64,000 bases of DNA, taken from NCBI GenBank assembly GCA_016786885.1, contig JAEUVO010000085.1:17661-81660 (forward strand). Direction: 5' to 3'. The notes below the pieces were generated by a model that was given only the letters and a program-made list of their open reading frames with translations, made no database searches and had not been told where the DNA came from. This DNA is from Chitinophagaceae bacterium (GTDB taxonomy: Bacteria; Bacteroidota; Bacteroidia; Chitinophagales; Chitinophagaceae). Made by a program: the position numbers and the translations under genes. Below are positions 45,178-54,961 of this stretch, piece by piece (position 1 is the first letter of the stretch; every line of letters begins with the position of its first letter).

Positions 45178-45209
45178 TTTGTATGAAACGTTGTTGCATT
45201 TTATATTTG
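45178..45209 (+). promoter_or_regulatory. Promoter of the TonB-dependent receptor gene
   Basis: TTTG (45178-45181), then 20 nt, then TATATTTG (45202-45209), an exact match to the Bacteroidota consensus TTTG-N19-22-TAnnTTTG. The gene starts 19 nt further on. Confidence 0.75.
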
Positions 45210-45228
45210 CAACATAGTTACAATTTAC

Positions 45229-47676
45229 ATGAAAAAACACCTCTTTATTTTTTTATCAACCATTTGTATTTCACAGCTGGTTGCGGCGCAGGAAAATTTT
45301 AGCCAGTCTGCCATGATAAAGGCATCCCATTCACTCTTTAAGGCCAGCTTATCAGGTAAAATTATAGATGCAAAGACCGGAGAGACACTTCCCGGGGCCT
45401 CAGTTTATTTCATCGATGATAAAATTGGTACTGTGGCTGATGCAGATGGAAAATATTTATTGACCAATATACCTTTTGGGCACCATGTCGTAGAAGTTTC
45501 TCATACTGGTTATAGTAACCTGGTAGAGCATATTGAATTGGCAGCTGATATGCAAAAGGATTTTGCCTTATCGCCTGTTGTAGTAGAAAATCAGGGAGTA
45601 ATTGTTACAGGTGTTTCGGGGGCTACCAGTATCCGAAAATCTCCGGTGCCAGTTACTTCTATCCGAAAATCTTCCCTGTTGCAAACTCCTTCTTCGAATA
45701 TAGTAGACGCATTGACTCATGTGCCGGGGGTCTCGCAACTTTCTACAGGGCCAGCAATCTCTAAGCCGATAATCCGGGGGCTGGGATATAACCGAATAAT
45801 TACAATTAACGATGGGGTGAGACAGGAAGGTCAGCAATGGGGTGACGAACATGGAATTGAAATAGATGAGATGAGTGTTTCCAAAGTAGAGATATTAAAA
45901 GGCCCGGCCTCTCTTATGTACGGCAGCGATGCATTGGCCGGAGTAGTGAATTTTATTACAAACGTACCTGCTGCAGAAGGCACAATTAAAGGGAGCCTTC
46001 TTACCAACTATCAAACAAATAATGGATTATTTGGTGCAAACGGAAATTTTGCAGGAAATAAAAATGGGTTTAATTGGAATTTGTATGGTTCATATAAGTC
46101 AGCCGGTGATTACAAGAACAAATATGATGGGAGAGTATTGAATTCCAGGTTTAATGAAAGAAACTTTGGTGGTTATGCAGGTGTTAATAAAAGCTGGGGG
46201 TACAGCCATATTATTTTCAGCAGCTTTGATCAGAAAATCGGACTGGTGGAAGGTGACCGGGATGATGCAACTGGTAAATTTATTTTGTTTGCAGGTACAA
46301 CATTTGAACGCATAGCTACCGACAAAGACCTTGATTTAAGAGATCTGTTTGTACCGCAACAACGGGTACAGCATTATAAACTGGTAAATGATAATAATTT
46401 TGCTATTGGTAAAAACAGGCTGAAAATAAATATTGGTTACCAGCAAAACCTGCGTAAAGAATTTGGTAACCCTGAAGACCCTGCTGAACAGGAATTGTTC
46501 TTCGATCTGAAAACCTTGAACTATAATGTACAATGGCAGTTTCCAGAAGTAAAGGAATGGCATACTGCCGCAGGTTTTAGCGGAATGCAACAGAACAATC
46601 TGAATAAAGGAAAGGAAGTGCTGATTCCCGAATATAACCTCTTTGATGTTGGCGCATTTGTTTATACACAGCGGTTCTTTAAAAAAGGAACATTTAGCGG
46701 TGGCTTACGTTTTGATAACCGTTCAGTAAATTCAAAGGAATTCTTTGAAGGCGCTGATCTGAAATTTACGGCCTTCACCAAGAATTTTTCAAATGTTTCG
46801 GGTAGTATAGGTGTGAGCTATGAGCCAACAGATTTTGTCACGGTGAAAGCAAATATTGCGAGAGGTTTCCGTTCTCCCACATTAGCTGAGTTAGCCAGCA
46901 ATGGAACTCATGAGGGTACTAACCGCTATGAATATGGGGTACAGGATCTGAAATCCGAAAAAAGCCTGCAGTTGGACGGGGGTATTGACCTGAATTATGA
47001 GCATTTTAGTTTTGGCTTATCAGCTTTTTACAATCATATCAGTGATTTTATTTTTTACCGTAAACTGGAATCTGCTTTTGGCGGGGATTCATTAGTGAAT
47101 GTTGACGGAGAAGATGTACCTGCATTTATTTTTAACCAGCATAATACGAAATTGTCTGGTATAGAGTTGTCTTTAGATATTCATCCGCATCCTTTGCACT
47201 GGTTGCATTTCGAAAATACTTTTTCTTTTGTAAGAGGCAGATTTGATGAAAAACTCGATAATAATCGTATTGGGAGTGATAACATTCCACTTATTCCGGC
47301 TCCCAGGTGGAATGGCGAGTTAAAAGCAGATTTTAAGAAAGCAGGTGGTATATTCCGGAATCTATATGCAAAGCTTGAAGCGGATAAAACGTTTAAACAA
47401 GATAATTTTTTTTCGGGGTATGATACAGAAACAACCACAGGTGGATATTTGTTGCTGAATGCTGGTATAGGAAGTGATATTGTAAATGCTAAAAAGAAGA
47501 TATTGTTCAGTCTTCATATCGGGGTTACGAATATTGGTGATGTGGCCTGGCAAAACCATCTCAGCCGGTTGAAATATACGGCAGAAAACATGGTAACGGG
47601 CAGATCAGGTGTGTTTAACTCAGGCAGAAATTTTTCTGTAAAACTCAATGTGCCATTGGCGTTAAGCAAAAAATGA
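45229..47676 (+). CDS. TonB-dependent receptor with carboxypeptidase-like N-domain
   Basis: Outer-membrane transporter of 815 residues. A signal peptide is followed by a carboxypeptidase-regulatory-like domain (about 38-115, GKIIDAKTGETLPGASVYF), then the plug (about 125-240, SNIVDALTHVPGVSQLSTG ... MYGSDALAGVVNFIT) and a 22-strand barrel with the late RGFRSPTLAELASNG block. No SusD partner follows, so the substrate is more likely a metal chelate or siderophore than a glycan; this is an inference. It has its own promoter and terminator. Divergent from a cytochrome lipoprotein. Confidence 0.92.
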   Translation: MKKHLFIFLSTICISQLVAAQENFSQSAMIKASHSLFKASLSGKIIDAKTGETLPGASVYFIDDKIGTVADADGKYLLTNIPFGHHVVEVSHTGYSNLVEHIELAADMQKDFALSPVVVENQGVIVTGVSGATSIRKSPVPVTSIRKSSLLQTPSSNIVDALTHVPGVSQLSTGPAISKPIIRGLGYNRIITINDGVRQEGQQWGDEHGIEIDEMSVSKVEILKGPASLMYGSDALAGVVNFITNVPAAEGTIKGSLLTNYQTNNGLFGANGNFAGNKNGFNWNLYGSYKSAGDYKNKYDGRVLNSRFNERNFGGYAGVNKSWGYSHIIFSSFDQKIGLVEGDRDDATGKFILFAGTTFERIATDKDLDLRDLFVPQQRVQHYKLVNDNNFAIGKNRLKINIGYQQNLRKEFGNPEDPAEQELFFDLKTLNYNVQWQFPEVKEWHTAAGFSGMQQNNLNKGKEVLIPEYNLFDVGAFVYTQRFFKKGTFSGGLRFDNRSVNSKEFFEGADLKFTAFTKNFSNVSGSIGVSYEPTDFVTVKANIARGFRSPTLAELASNGTHEGTNRYEYGVQDLKSEKSLQLDGGIDLNYEHFSFGLSAFYNHISDFIFYRKLESAFGGDSLVNVDGEDVPAFIFNQHNTKLSGIELSLDIHPHPLHWLHFENTFSFVRGRFDEKLDNNRIGSDNIPLIPAPRWNGELKADFKKAGGIFRNLYAKLEADKTFKQDNFFSGYDTETTTGGYLLLNAGIGSDIVNAKKKILFSLHIGVTNIGDVAWQNHLSRLKYTAENMVTGRSGVFNSGRNFSVKLNVPLALSKK

Positions 47677-47704
47677 TAATGTAAAGGCTGGCTAGTATAA
47701 ATAT

Positions 47705-47732
47705 AGCCCTGTCTTGCAGGGCTTCTTTTTTA
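47705..47732 (+). terminator. Rho-independent terminator after the TonB receptor
   Basis: Perfect 7-bp stem AGCCCTG / CAGGGCT with a 5-nt loop, followed by TTCTTTTTTTAT. Confidence 0.9.
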
Positions 47733-47748
47733 TACAGACATTTGCAGT

Positions 47749-48204
47749 ATGGAATTATCTTTTAATACACCGGCATTGCTTTTTCCTGCCATCAGTTTAC
47801 TCTTGCTGGCATACACAAACAGGTTTTTGGCATTGGCCAATCTTGTGCGGAAGCTGCATGATGAGTATGAAAAGGGAAAAGAAAACCCCATTGTAGTTAA
47901 GCAGATACACAGCCTTCGCTACCGGCTGAGGTTAGTAAGGTACATGCAGACCTTAGGAATCTTCAGTTTCGTTTGTTCAGTTTTTACCATGTACAGTATT
48001 TATAGCGAATGGACAGCAGTGTCCCGGTATATATTCGCTATATCATTGCTAAGCTTGTTGGTTTCGCTGATTATTTCACTGGTAGAAATTACGCAGAGCA
48101 CCAAAGCACTTGAGCTGGAGTTAAGTGATATCGAAGAACCAGAAAAGTTTAAGTTCATTACTGATTTGTGGAATAGCAGGGATAAGAAAGATTCGGCCAA
48201 ATAG
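47749..48204 (+). CDS. DUF2721 membrane protein
   Basis: A 151-residue inner-membrane protein with three hydrophobic segments (about 5-25, 67-90 and 94-113) and a cytoplasmic loop in between holding a basic helix (HSLRYRLRLVRY), which matches the DUF2721 layout. The tail is charged. Function unknown. It ends 6 nt before the convergent rhodanese gene. Confidence 0.8.
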   Translation: MELSFNTPALLFPAISLLLLAYTNRFLALANLVRKLHDEYEKGKENPIVVKQIHSLRYRLRLVRYMQTLGIFSFVCSVFTMYSIYSEWTAVSRYIFAISLLSLLVSLIISLVEITQSTKALELELSDIEEPEKFKFITDLWNSRDKKDSAK

Positions 48205-48210
48205 GTTGTA

Positions 48211-48522
48211 TCATAATGATTCAATCTTTTTCAGCACTTTCTCCCAATTTCCGCCTTTATATACTTCTTTCAGACCAAGTTGTTTGAGTGTGTTGGCAGC
48301 TATTCTGCTTCTGTGCCCGGAGGAGCAACAAACGATCACTGGTTTGTTCAGATGTTTTATTCTTTCAATACTTACTGATATCCTGTCTACCGGAATATTA
48401 AGTGAGCCGGGAATCCTTCCCCTGTCATATTCATTGGCGGTTCTTACATCAATGATCACGGCATTATTGCGAAGGGCTTTTTTTATGCCATTATCCAGTC
48501 CAAATAATGATAGAAATCCCAT
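48211..48522 (-). CDS. Rhodanese-domain protein
   Basis: Single-domain rhodanese of 103 residues. The active-site loop CCSSGHRS supplies the catalytic Cys (the second Cys, about residue 70) and the fold motif VIDVRTANEYDRGRIPGSLNIP is intact. Likely a cytoplasmic sulfur carrier or thiosulfate sulfurtransferase; physiological partner unknown. Its ATG is 10 nt after the stop of the ABC exporter gene on the same strand, so it may be read through from there. Confidence 0.9.
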   Translation of the reverse strand: MGFLSLFGLDNGIKKALRNNAVIIDVRTANEYDRGRIPGSLNIPVDRISVSIERIKHLNKPVIVCCSSGHRSRIAANTLKQLGLKEVYKGGNWEKVLKKIESL

Positions 48523-48532
48523 GTTTCTTTAT

Positions 48533-50383
48533 TTAAGAAAGTACAGTTTTATTTTTTCGTTCACCGATCTGTTGCCTCCACATCGCATAGTACAATCCTT
48601 TCTCATCCAATAATTGCTGGTGACTACCGGTTTCTACCACATCGCCCTTTTCAAGTACATATATTCTGTCGGCATGCATAATGGTTGAGAGCCGGTGAGC
48701 AATCAGTATAGTTACCTGGCTTCCTTCTTTTGATATATCACGGATGGTGTCGGTTATTTCTTCTTCGGTCAGAGAGTCCAATGCTGAAGTTGCTTCATCA
48801 AATAAGAGCAACTTAGGTTTACGAAGCAGGGCCCTTGCGATGGATAAACGTTGTTTCTCTCCTCCGGATAATTTCAAACCACCTTCTCCGATCATCGTAT
48901 CTAATCCATTCTCTGCCCGGGCCAGCAGGTTTTGACAAGCGGCTTTTTGCAGCACATCATGTATTTCATCTTCTGAGGCTTCGGGATTTACGAAAAGCAG
49001 GTTTTCTTTTATGCTTCCGGAAAACAATTGTGTGTCCTGGGTAACGAAACCGATCTGGTTGCGAAGATCTTCAAAATCAATGTTGTTTTCGTCCATGCCA
49101 TTGTATAGTATCTTTCCTTCCTGCGGACGATACAAGCCCACTAATAATTTCATCAGTGTCGTTTTGCCTGAACCTGAAGGCCCCACAAAGGCAATAGTCT
49201 CTCCTGTTCGTACTTTAAAACTGATATCATTGATAGCTTTATGGGCAGCTGTATAATGTTTAAATGCTACCTGGTCGAATTCAAGGGTTTCTATTTTTCC
49301 AAGGTGCTTGGGATTGGAAGCCCTAGGTTCAGGGGCTTTTTTCATCAGGTTGCCGAAATTTTCCAGGGAGGCTTGCGCTTCCCGGTAAGTAAGGATTATA
49401 TTCCCGATCTCCTGTAAAGGACCAAATACAAAGAAGGAAAATATCTGCATAGTAACGATCTGCCCCGCATCCATGGTGCCCCGATAAATAAAGAGCATCA
49501 GCAGAAAAAGAATAATCTGGCGGAGGGTATTAACAAAAGTGCCCTGCACAAAGCTGATACTGCGTATGCGTTTTACTTTGGTGAGTTCAAGCCCAAGAAT
49601 TTTAAAAGTGTTTTTATTCAGCCGGCTGACTTCCTGCTGGGTAAGCCCAAGGCTTTTCACCAGTTCAATATTGCGGAGCGATTCAGTAGTGGCGCCAGCC
49701 AATGCGGTGGTCTGGCCTACAATTTTTTTCTGAATGACTTTTACTTTTTTACTCAGCAGGTTGGAAATAATGGTAAGCAGGAAGATGCCTCCGAAATAAA
49801 CCATTGGCAAACTCCAGTGGATGCTGGTGGCGTATACTGCTACGAAAATAATACCGATGATTACCGGGAAAAGTATGTTGATGAACGAGGCTACAAATTT
49901 TTCCGTATCAATCCTTACTTTTTGCAACACACTTAATGTTTCACCACTCCGTGCATCTTCAAATTCCTGGTAGGGAAGTTTCATGGCATGTTGTAAACCC
50001 TGCGTAAAAACGGTGGCGCCAAATTTTTGCGTAATGAGGTTTAAAAAATAATCCTGGAAGGCTTTTGCTATCCGGCTGATCATAGCAACTGAAATGGATG
50101 CCAGTAACAACCACATCACACCATAGTAATGTTTTACTTCCGTGGTTCTCTCAACATTTCCGCCCGTTTTTATTTTAACCACTTCTTCCGGAAATCCGTT
50201 ATTCACAAAAAGAAAGTCATTCCAGTTGAATGATTCAAGGTTTTGGTGCCGTGAAGCAAGATTGATAAGCTTGCCAAATATTATTGGATCAACCAGTGAA
50301 AAACCAATATTAATTGCAGCCAGCAGCAGCACAAAAGCAACCAGCCATTTATAAGGTTTCAGGTACTTTATAAGTATTTTCAT
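48533..50383 (-). CDS. ABC transporter, fused permease and ATPase (MsbA-like)
   Basis: A 616-residue half-transporter. The N-terminal six-helix type 1 exporter domain (about 1-325) has an extended loop near residues 45-85 (FNWNDFLFVNNG...GGNVERT). The C-terminal ATPase holds Walker A GPSGSGKTTLMK, the signature LSGGEKQRLSIARAL and Walker B LLLFDEATSALD, followed by the switch His in IAHRLST. Start taken at ATG 50383. Family members export lipids, oligosaccharides or peptides; lying behind three glycosyltransferases on the same strand, it may export a glycolipid (inference). Confidence 0.92.
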   Translation of the reverse strand: MKILIKYLKPYKWLVAFVLLLAAINIGFSLVDPIIFGKLINLASRHQNLESFNWNDFLFVNNGFPEEVVKIKTGGNVERTTEVKHYYGVMWLLLASISVAMISRIAKAFQDYFLNLITQKFGATVFTQGLQHAMKLPYQEFEDARSGETLSVLQKVRIDTEKFVASFINILFPVIIGIIFVAVYATSIHWSLPMVYFGGIFLLTIISNLLSKKVKVIQKKIVGQTTALAGATTESLRNIELVKSLGLTQQEVSRLNKNTFKILGLELTKVKRIRSISFVQGTFVNTLRQIILFLLMLFIYRGTMDAGQIVTMQIFSFFVFGPLQEIGNIILTYREAQASLENFGNLMKKAPEPRASNPKHLGKIETLEFDQVAFKHYTAAHKAINDISFKVRTGETIAFVGPSGSGKTTLMKLLVGLYRPQEGKILYNGMDENNIDFEDLRNQIGFVTQDTQLFSGSIKENLLFVNPEASEDEIHDVLQKAACQNLLARAENGLDTMIGEGGLKLSGGEKQRLSIARALLRKPKLLLFDEATSALDSLTEEEITDTIRDISKEGSQVTILIAHRLSTIMHADRIYVLEKGDVVETGSHQQLLDEKGLYYAMWRQQIGERKNKTVLS

Positions 50384-50471
50384 AAATGCAATTAAGAGGT
50401 GAGGATCTTTATCCGCAAAAACCATGACAACAAATGATCCGGAAACAATGACATGGTTTTAATGAAAAGCC

Positions 50472-51236
50472 CTACCGAATATACGAATCTCTGTGTGTTC
50501 CGTCAGGCAAACTGTCATGCAGGAAAACCTGTGGCCATGTGATATAAGCGGTAACAATTTCTCTTGAAGAAGCATGTGCCAGCAGGTTATCAGCCAAATA
50601 TTGTATTGGAGTTTGCATCGCAACCAGTTTTTCTGCAGCACTTTTGCTGATAGCATATGCATAAGTGTAATCATGAAAACCTGCTTTTCTCAGGTATTTT
50701 GAAAAAGGACGGGCATACAGGTTCCGGATGATACTATGCTCCCATTTCAATATTCCTACCTTATGCTGGATGTGATAGACAAATTGTTTTAACGAGTTTC
50801 CAAAGTTTGCTATACCATTTTTATTCCAGCCCCACATCAGTAGTTCGCAATCTGCCGGTATCTCTGTCAGTATTTTAGGAATGTACTTAACCATTTTTTG
50901 ATCCGGCAGGGCATCGTCTTCAAAGATCAAGACCTGGCTATAGTTGTTCTGCAACATATCCTGGTAAATCATCTTGTGGCTCCAGGCGCAAGCGATTTCA
51001 CCGTGTTTCATGGTTTTCCCGAACCGGTGATTTTTACGGGTCAGGTTCTCGCTGAACAGGCCTTTGTGTTCAACTTCATTAATGCTGAATTTTGTTTTGT
51101 CTGCACCAAAAAAGAAACTATAGTTAAGTCCTTCAAACTGCCTGGCAAATTTCTCCCTCCTTTGACAGGCAGCTTCAACACTTAAAACATAAATTTTATC
51201 GTAATGAATGTTCAGGTATTTGAAAAAATCTTTCAT
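50472..51236 (-). CDS. Glycosyltransferase family 25 (LPS core type)
   Basis: A 254-residue cytoplasmic glycosyltransferase of the LPS-type family 25. The entry motif YDKIYVLSVEAACQRREKF lies near residue 13, and VLIFEDDALPDQ carries the DxD-like metal site near residue 100. The middle carries the expected CAWSHKMIYQDML block. It follows the family 4 glycosyltransferase by 12 nt. Donor and acceptor sugars not deducible. Confidence 0.85.
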   Translation of the reverse strand: MKDFFKYLNIHYDKIYVLSVEAACQRREKFARQFEGLNYSFFFGADKTKFSINEVEHKGLFSENLTRKNHRFGKTMKHGEIACAWSHKMIYQDMLQNNYSQVLIFEDDALPDQKMVKYIPKILTEIPADCELLMWGWNKNGIANFGNSLKQFVYHIQHKVGILKWEHSIIRNLYARPFSKYLRKAGFHDYTYAYAISKSAAEKLVAMQTPIQYLADNLLAHASSREIVTAYITWPQVFLHDSLPDGTHRDSYIR

Positions 51237-51248
51237 GCCCTTAGAAAA

Positions 51249-52406
51249 TTATAAAGGTAATGGCACTGGTTTGTTTAAAATACTTTTCGCAATTTGAAAA
51301 AACTGGTCATGCCAGAGCTGCCATGTCATATGCGAATCATAGTGTGCACGGCTGCTTTTACGGAGCCTGAGAAATGACTCGTCATCGGAATAGATATTCC
51401 TGATCAGGAAGGCATATTCTTCAGGTGTAGCATCCGGGGAAAGAGTATATCCATTGATGCCATTTTCTATAACAGAAGATACACCGCCTGTATCAGTAGT
51501 TATGCTCGGTATTCCATAGGCTGATGCCTCAGAGAATACGACACCGGCACATTCGGCACGACTTGGTAATAGCAGGAAATCAGTGTCTAGCAGGATTTTC
51601 TGCAATTTGTTCAGATCAGAAGAATTTTTTTTGTCAAGAAATGGAATAATGCTGATATTATTGTCAGTTGATAAATCTTCCGGTGGTGTACAGCCAATTA
51701 TTTGCAAATGGACGTTGATGCCTTCTTTTTTCAGCAGCCGAAATGCCTCTACAGCAATGTTTCCACCCTTTCTTTCCCATTCCACTCCAAGGAATAATAA
51801 CCTGCATGTGTCCTTTTTATCCAACGAGAGTTCATTTTGTAACGGAATGTTTTCCAGGTTGGCCCCAAGGTTAGATACTGATATACTTTCTTCACTTACA
51901 CCATAGTCATTGATGGCTGATTGTTTGCACCAATCTGATGTAAGAAGGCAATGGGAAGCTTTCAGGAATGCTTTCTTATCCAGTTCTATTCCTTGTCTCA
52001 CATTTCTTTTGGAGAGATTACTGAAATAAGGATAGTACTCCTGAATTTGTTTGAATGTAGCATCTGTCATCAGCACAATTGGTATCCTGGTATTGATGTA
52101 AGAAATCAATTGTGGGGAAGCACAAACAAACAGAATATCCACAGGCCTTTTTTCCAGGTCATTTTCGAGCTGCTTGCTGAAAAATCTTGCATAATCTTTA
52201 AGAAACTCTACAGAGGTATGTTGTTTACGGATCCTTTTATAAAAACTTTTTTGCATGGTCAGCCATTCTCGTATTCGCCAGGGCCATTTGTAAGTGTAGA
52301 TATTAACTTCGGCATCTTTTATTAATTCATTATAAGTATAATGACAAGTTCCAGACCATGATCCTTTATCCAACGGACTCCATCTTGCAGCAAAGCCAAT
52401 TTTCAT
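51249..52406 (-). CDS. Glycosyltransferase family 4
   Basis: GT-B fold glycosyltransferase of about 385 residues. The C-terminal half has the GT1_4 nucleotide-sugar motifs: LLFLGVEWERKGGNIAVEAF, FLLLPSRAECAGVVFSEASA with the conserved Glu pair, and GIPSITTDTGGVSSVIENG. The ATG at 52406 is preferred over the TTG two codons before it. The upstream glycosyltransferase stops only 9 nt before, showing one operon. Cytoplasmic, membrane-associated. Confidence 0.9.
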   Translation of the reverse strand: MKIGFAARWSPLDKGSWSGTCHYTYNELIKDAEVNIYTYKWPWRIREWLTMQKSFYKRIRKQHTSVEFLKDYARFFSKQLENDLEKRPVDILFVCASPQLISYINTRIPIVLMTDATFKQIQEYYPYFSNLSKRNVRQGIELDKKAFLKASHCLLTSDWCKQSAINDYGVSEESISVSNLGANLENIPLQNELSLDKKDTCRLLFLGVEWERKGGNIAVEAFRLLKKEGINVHLQIIGCTPPEDLSTDNNISIIPFLDKKNSSDLNKLQKILLDTDFLLLPSRAECAGVVFSEASAYGIPSITTDTGGVSSVIENGINGYTLSPDATPEEYAFLIRNIYSDDESFLRLRKSSRAHYDSHMTWQLWHDQFFQIAKSILNKPVPLPL

Positions 52407-52415
52407 TTGCAATCG

Positions 52416-53267
52416 TTATTGAATGTTTTCTAAATACTTTCTGGCAATCAGGTTGTACGTCGTTGGTTTCGTTAATATATCTTCAACAGTCAGTTTACTA
52501 AGATAATGATCCCAGGAAAAGGATTCCCATAAATGGTGCAAATAGGCATCCGGGAATTCGGTCACCTCTTCGAACATGGAATATAACCCTTGCTTATTAT
52601 AAAGCGGATAATGGAAAGAATAAGGACCAAGTATTTTGACTGTTTCCGGATAATCTTTTGCAAGTTGCTGGGGGATACGTACAGAATGTTCATTCCAGTA
52701 TTTATCCCTTCCTGCAGACCGGAATGTTTTATACTCCTGCAGCCACCGGCTTATAAAATCGCTTTTTTTTTCGGACAGGAGTACAGCATTACATAAACCT
52801 GTGGAAGTTTCAGCCTGCTTTTTCAGTCTGCCTGTTTTTTTTCGGATATAGTATTTCATTTTTTGCCGGAAATTTTTCGGTTGATAAGGAGCGCTGAATT
52901 CCTCACCAATGACAAAGGTATAACCTAACAGGGGAGTTAAAGGCCGTACACTAATAGTATCAAGATCAAGATATATGCCTCCGGTTTCATAAAGTGATAA
53001 CAATCGCACCACATCGGCTTTATGTGCCACATGACAGATAGGGCGCCCCATAAATTTTTCCGGGGCTTTTATTTTATTCAAGGTCAGGAGGGGCCTGGCT
53101 TTTTGCCACCATTCGCCGGAGGGTTCATATTCATAATGAAACCAGGCAATTTCTGGTTTATTGATTTCAACAGCCGATTTAATAGCAAGATAATGCGACA
53201 GAGAAAAGGGTTTGCCGCCAAAATCTTTTGCCATTCCAAAAACAAAATGAAGAACATTGGGTATCAC
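52416..53267 (-). CDS. DxD-containing glycosyltransferase (PF04488 type)
   Basis: A 283-residue glycosyltransferase of the GT32/TcdB-like sugar-binding family. The core GGIYLDLDTISVRPL (about residue 95) gives the metal-binding DxD. The N-terminus IPNVLHFVFG is characteristic. The start codon is GTG at 53267; no in-frame ATG restores the N-terminal strand. First gene of a set of three glycosyltransferases and an ABC exporter on the minus strand. Confidence 0.87.
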   Translation of the reverse strand: MIPNVLHFVFGMAKDFGGKPFSLSHYLAIKSAVEINKPEIAWFHYEYEPSGEWWQKARPLLTLNKIKAPEKFMGRPICHVAHKADVVRLLSLYETGGIYLDLDTISVRPLTPLLGYTFVIGEEFSAPYQPKNFRQKMKYYIRKKTGRLKKQAETSTGLCNAVLLSEKKSDFISRWLQEYKTFRSAGRDKYWNEHSVRIPQQLAKDYPETVKILGPYSFHYPLYNKQGLYSMFEEVTEFPDAYLHHLWESFSWDHYLSKLTVEDILTKPTTYNLIARKYLENIQ

Positions 53268-53355
53268 GCTGCAATATTAAGATATTCTGTTACTTACATT
53301 AATGGTTTTCTATATGTAACTAAAATAACTGAGCCGATCGGGCAACAAATCTGTT

Positions 53356-54903
53356 TTATCCGGCCCAGCCTTCCCTGTCCAAACTCCTGTATTGTATTGC
53401 TTCTGCCAGGTGTTCAGGTTTAATGTCTGTGCTCTGTGACAGATCTGCAATAGTTCTGGAAACCTTCAGTATCCTGTCATAAGCCCTGGCGGACAGGTTG
53501 AGTTTTTCCATAGCTGCTTTTAGTAAATTGGCCCCCACTGTATTGATCACACAAATTTCTTTCAGCATTTTGCTGCTTATTTGTGCATTGCAATAAATAC
53601 CCGGATTGTTTTTATATCGCTCTGCCTGCATTTCCCTCGCTTTTATTACCCGGTCACGGATGGCAGAAGAATGCTCCTGCGATTTGATGGATGACAATTC
53701 ACTGAATGCGACAGGGGTTACTTCTACATGCAGATCGATGCGGTCAAGTAAAGGACCTGAAATTTTATTCAGGTATTTCTGTACTGTACCCGGAGGGCAG
53801 GTGCATTCTCTTTCCGGGTGATTATAAAAACCGCATGGGCAGGGATTCATAGATGCCATCAGCATGAAAGAGGCGGGAAAATCAACAGCCACTTTGGCTC
53901 TTGAAATGGTTACCCTTCTTTCTTCCATTGGCTGACGCATCACTTCCAGAACCGTCCTTTTAAATTCAGGCAGTTCATCCAGGAACAAAACCCCATTATG
54001 TGCTAAAGAGATTTCACCGGGCTGCGGTATGCCGCCGCCGCCAACCAAAGCAACATCGCTGATCGTATGATGCGGTGAACGGAACGGTCTTTTTGAAACC
54101 AGGGTGGAGTTTTCAGGAAGTTTGCCGGCTACTGAATGTATCTTGGTTGTTTCCAGCGCCTCTTGCAAAGTGAGCGGCGGAAGTATAGTAGGTAATCTTT
54201 TTGCCAGCATGGTTTTGCCTGCACCCGGCGGACCTATTAATATGGCATTGTGGCCACCTGCAGCGGCTATTTCCAAAGCCCTTTTGATGTTTTCCTGTCC
54301 TTTTACATCTGCAAAATCAATTTCAAAATCGTATTGAGAGTTAAAAAACTCTTCCCTAGTATTTATGATAACCTGCTCTAGTCCCTTTTCTTCATTGGCA
54401 AAAAAATCAATCACTTCTTTGATATGAGTGACGCCATATACCTGCAGGTTATTGACCATGCCCGCTTCTTTGGCATTTACTTTTGGAACGATCAATCCTT
54501 TGAATCCTTCTTTTCTTGCCTGTATGGCAATCGGCAGGGCCCCTTTGATGGAACGAATTTCACCATCCAGTGATAATTCTCCCATAACGACATACCTGGC
54601 AAGAGCTTCTGCATTTTCAATTTGTTCAGAAGCACCCAGTATACCTAATGCAATGGGGAGGTCGAATGCAGTTCCGCTTTTTTTGATATCCGCCGGGGCC
54701 AGGTTTACTACCACTTTTGTGCGGGGTACATTGAAATTATTGGTTTTGAAAGTACTTTCGATTCGTTGCAGGCTTTCTTTTACAGCATTATCAGGCAGGC
54801 CGACGATCATAGGATCCTTTCCAGTGGTCAGCCAGTTTACTTCAATAGTAATGGTGATGGCTTCCACTCCATACACAGCACTGCCAAACGTTTTTACAAG
54901 CAT
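53356..54903 (-). CDS. YifB/ComM-type Mg-chelatase-like AAA ATPase
   Basis: A 515-residue AAA+ ATPase of the YifB/ComM family. An N-terminal Lon-like chelatase domain (about 20-175) precedes the ATPase core with Walker A GPPGAGKTMLAKRL (near 222) and Walker B GVLFLDELPEF, then a Cys cluster (CPCGFYNHPERECTCPPG) typical of the family. ComM in other bacteria drives branch migration during integration of transformed DNA; that role here is by family. Transcribed alone on the minus strand. Confidence 0.93.
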   Translation of the reverse strand: MLVKTFGSAVYGVEAITITIEVNWLTTGKDPMIVGLPDNAVKESLQRIESTFKTNNFNVPRTKVVVNLAPADIKKSGTAFDLPIALGILGASEQIENAEALARYVVMGELSLDGEIRSIKGALPIAIQARKEGFKGLIVPKVNAKEAGMVNNLQVYGVTHIKEVIDFFANEEKGLEQVIINTREEFFNSQYDFEIDFADVKGQENIKRALEIAAAGGHNAILIGPPGAGKTMLAKRLPTILPPLTLQEALETTKIHSVAGKLPENSTLVSKRPFRSPHHTISDVALVGGGGIPQPGEISLAHNGVLFLDELPEFKRTVLEVMRQPMEERRVTISRAKVAVDFPASFMLMASMNPCPCGFYNHPERECTCPPGTVQKYLNKISGPLLDRIDLHVEVTPVAFSELSSIKSQEHSSAIRDRVIKAREMQAERYKNNPGIYCNAQISSKMLKEICVINTVGANLLKAAMEKLNLSARAYDRILKVSRTIADLSQSTDIKPEHLAEAIQYRSLDREGWAG

Positions 54904-54961
54904 GGCCGGAAGATAGGGAAAAATGCCATTCTGCTGATTACCGGAAAGTGGTATAGATTGG

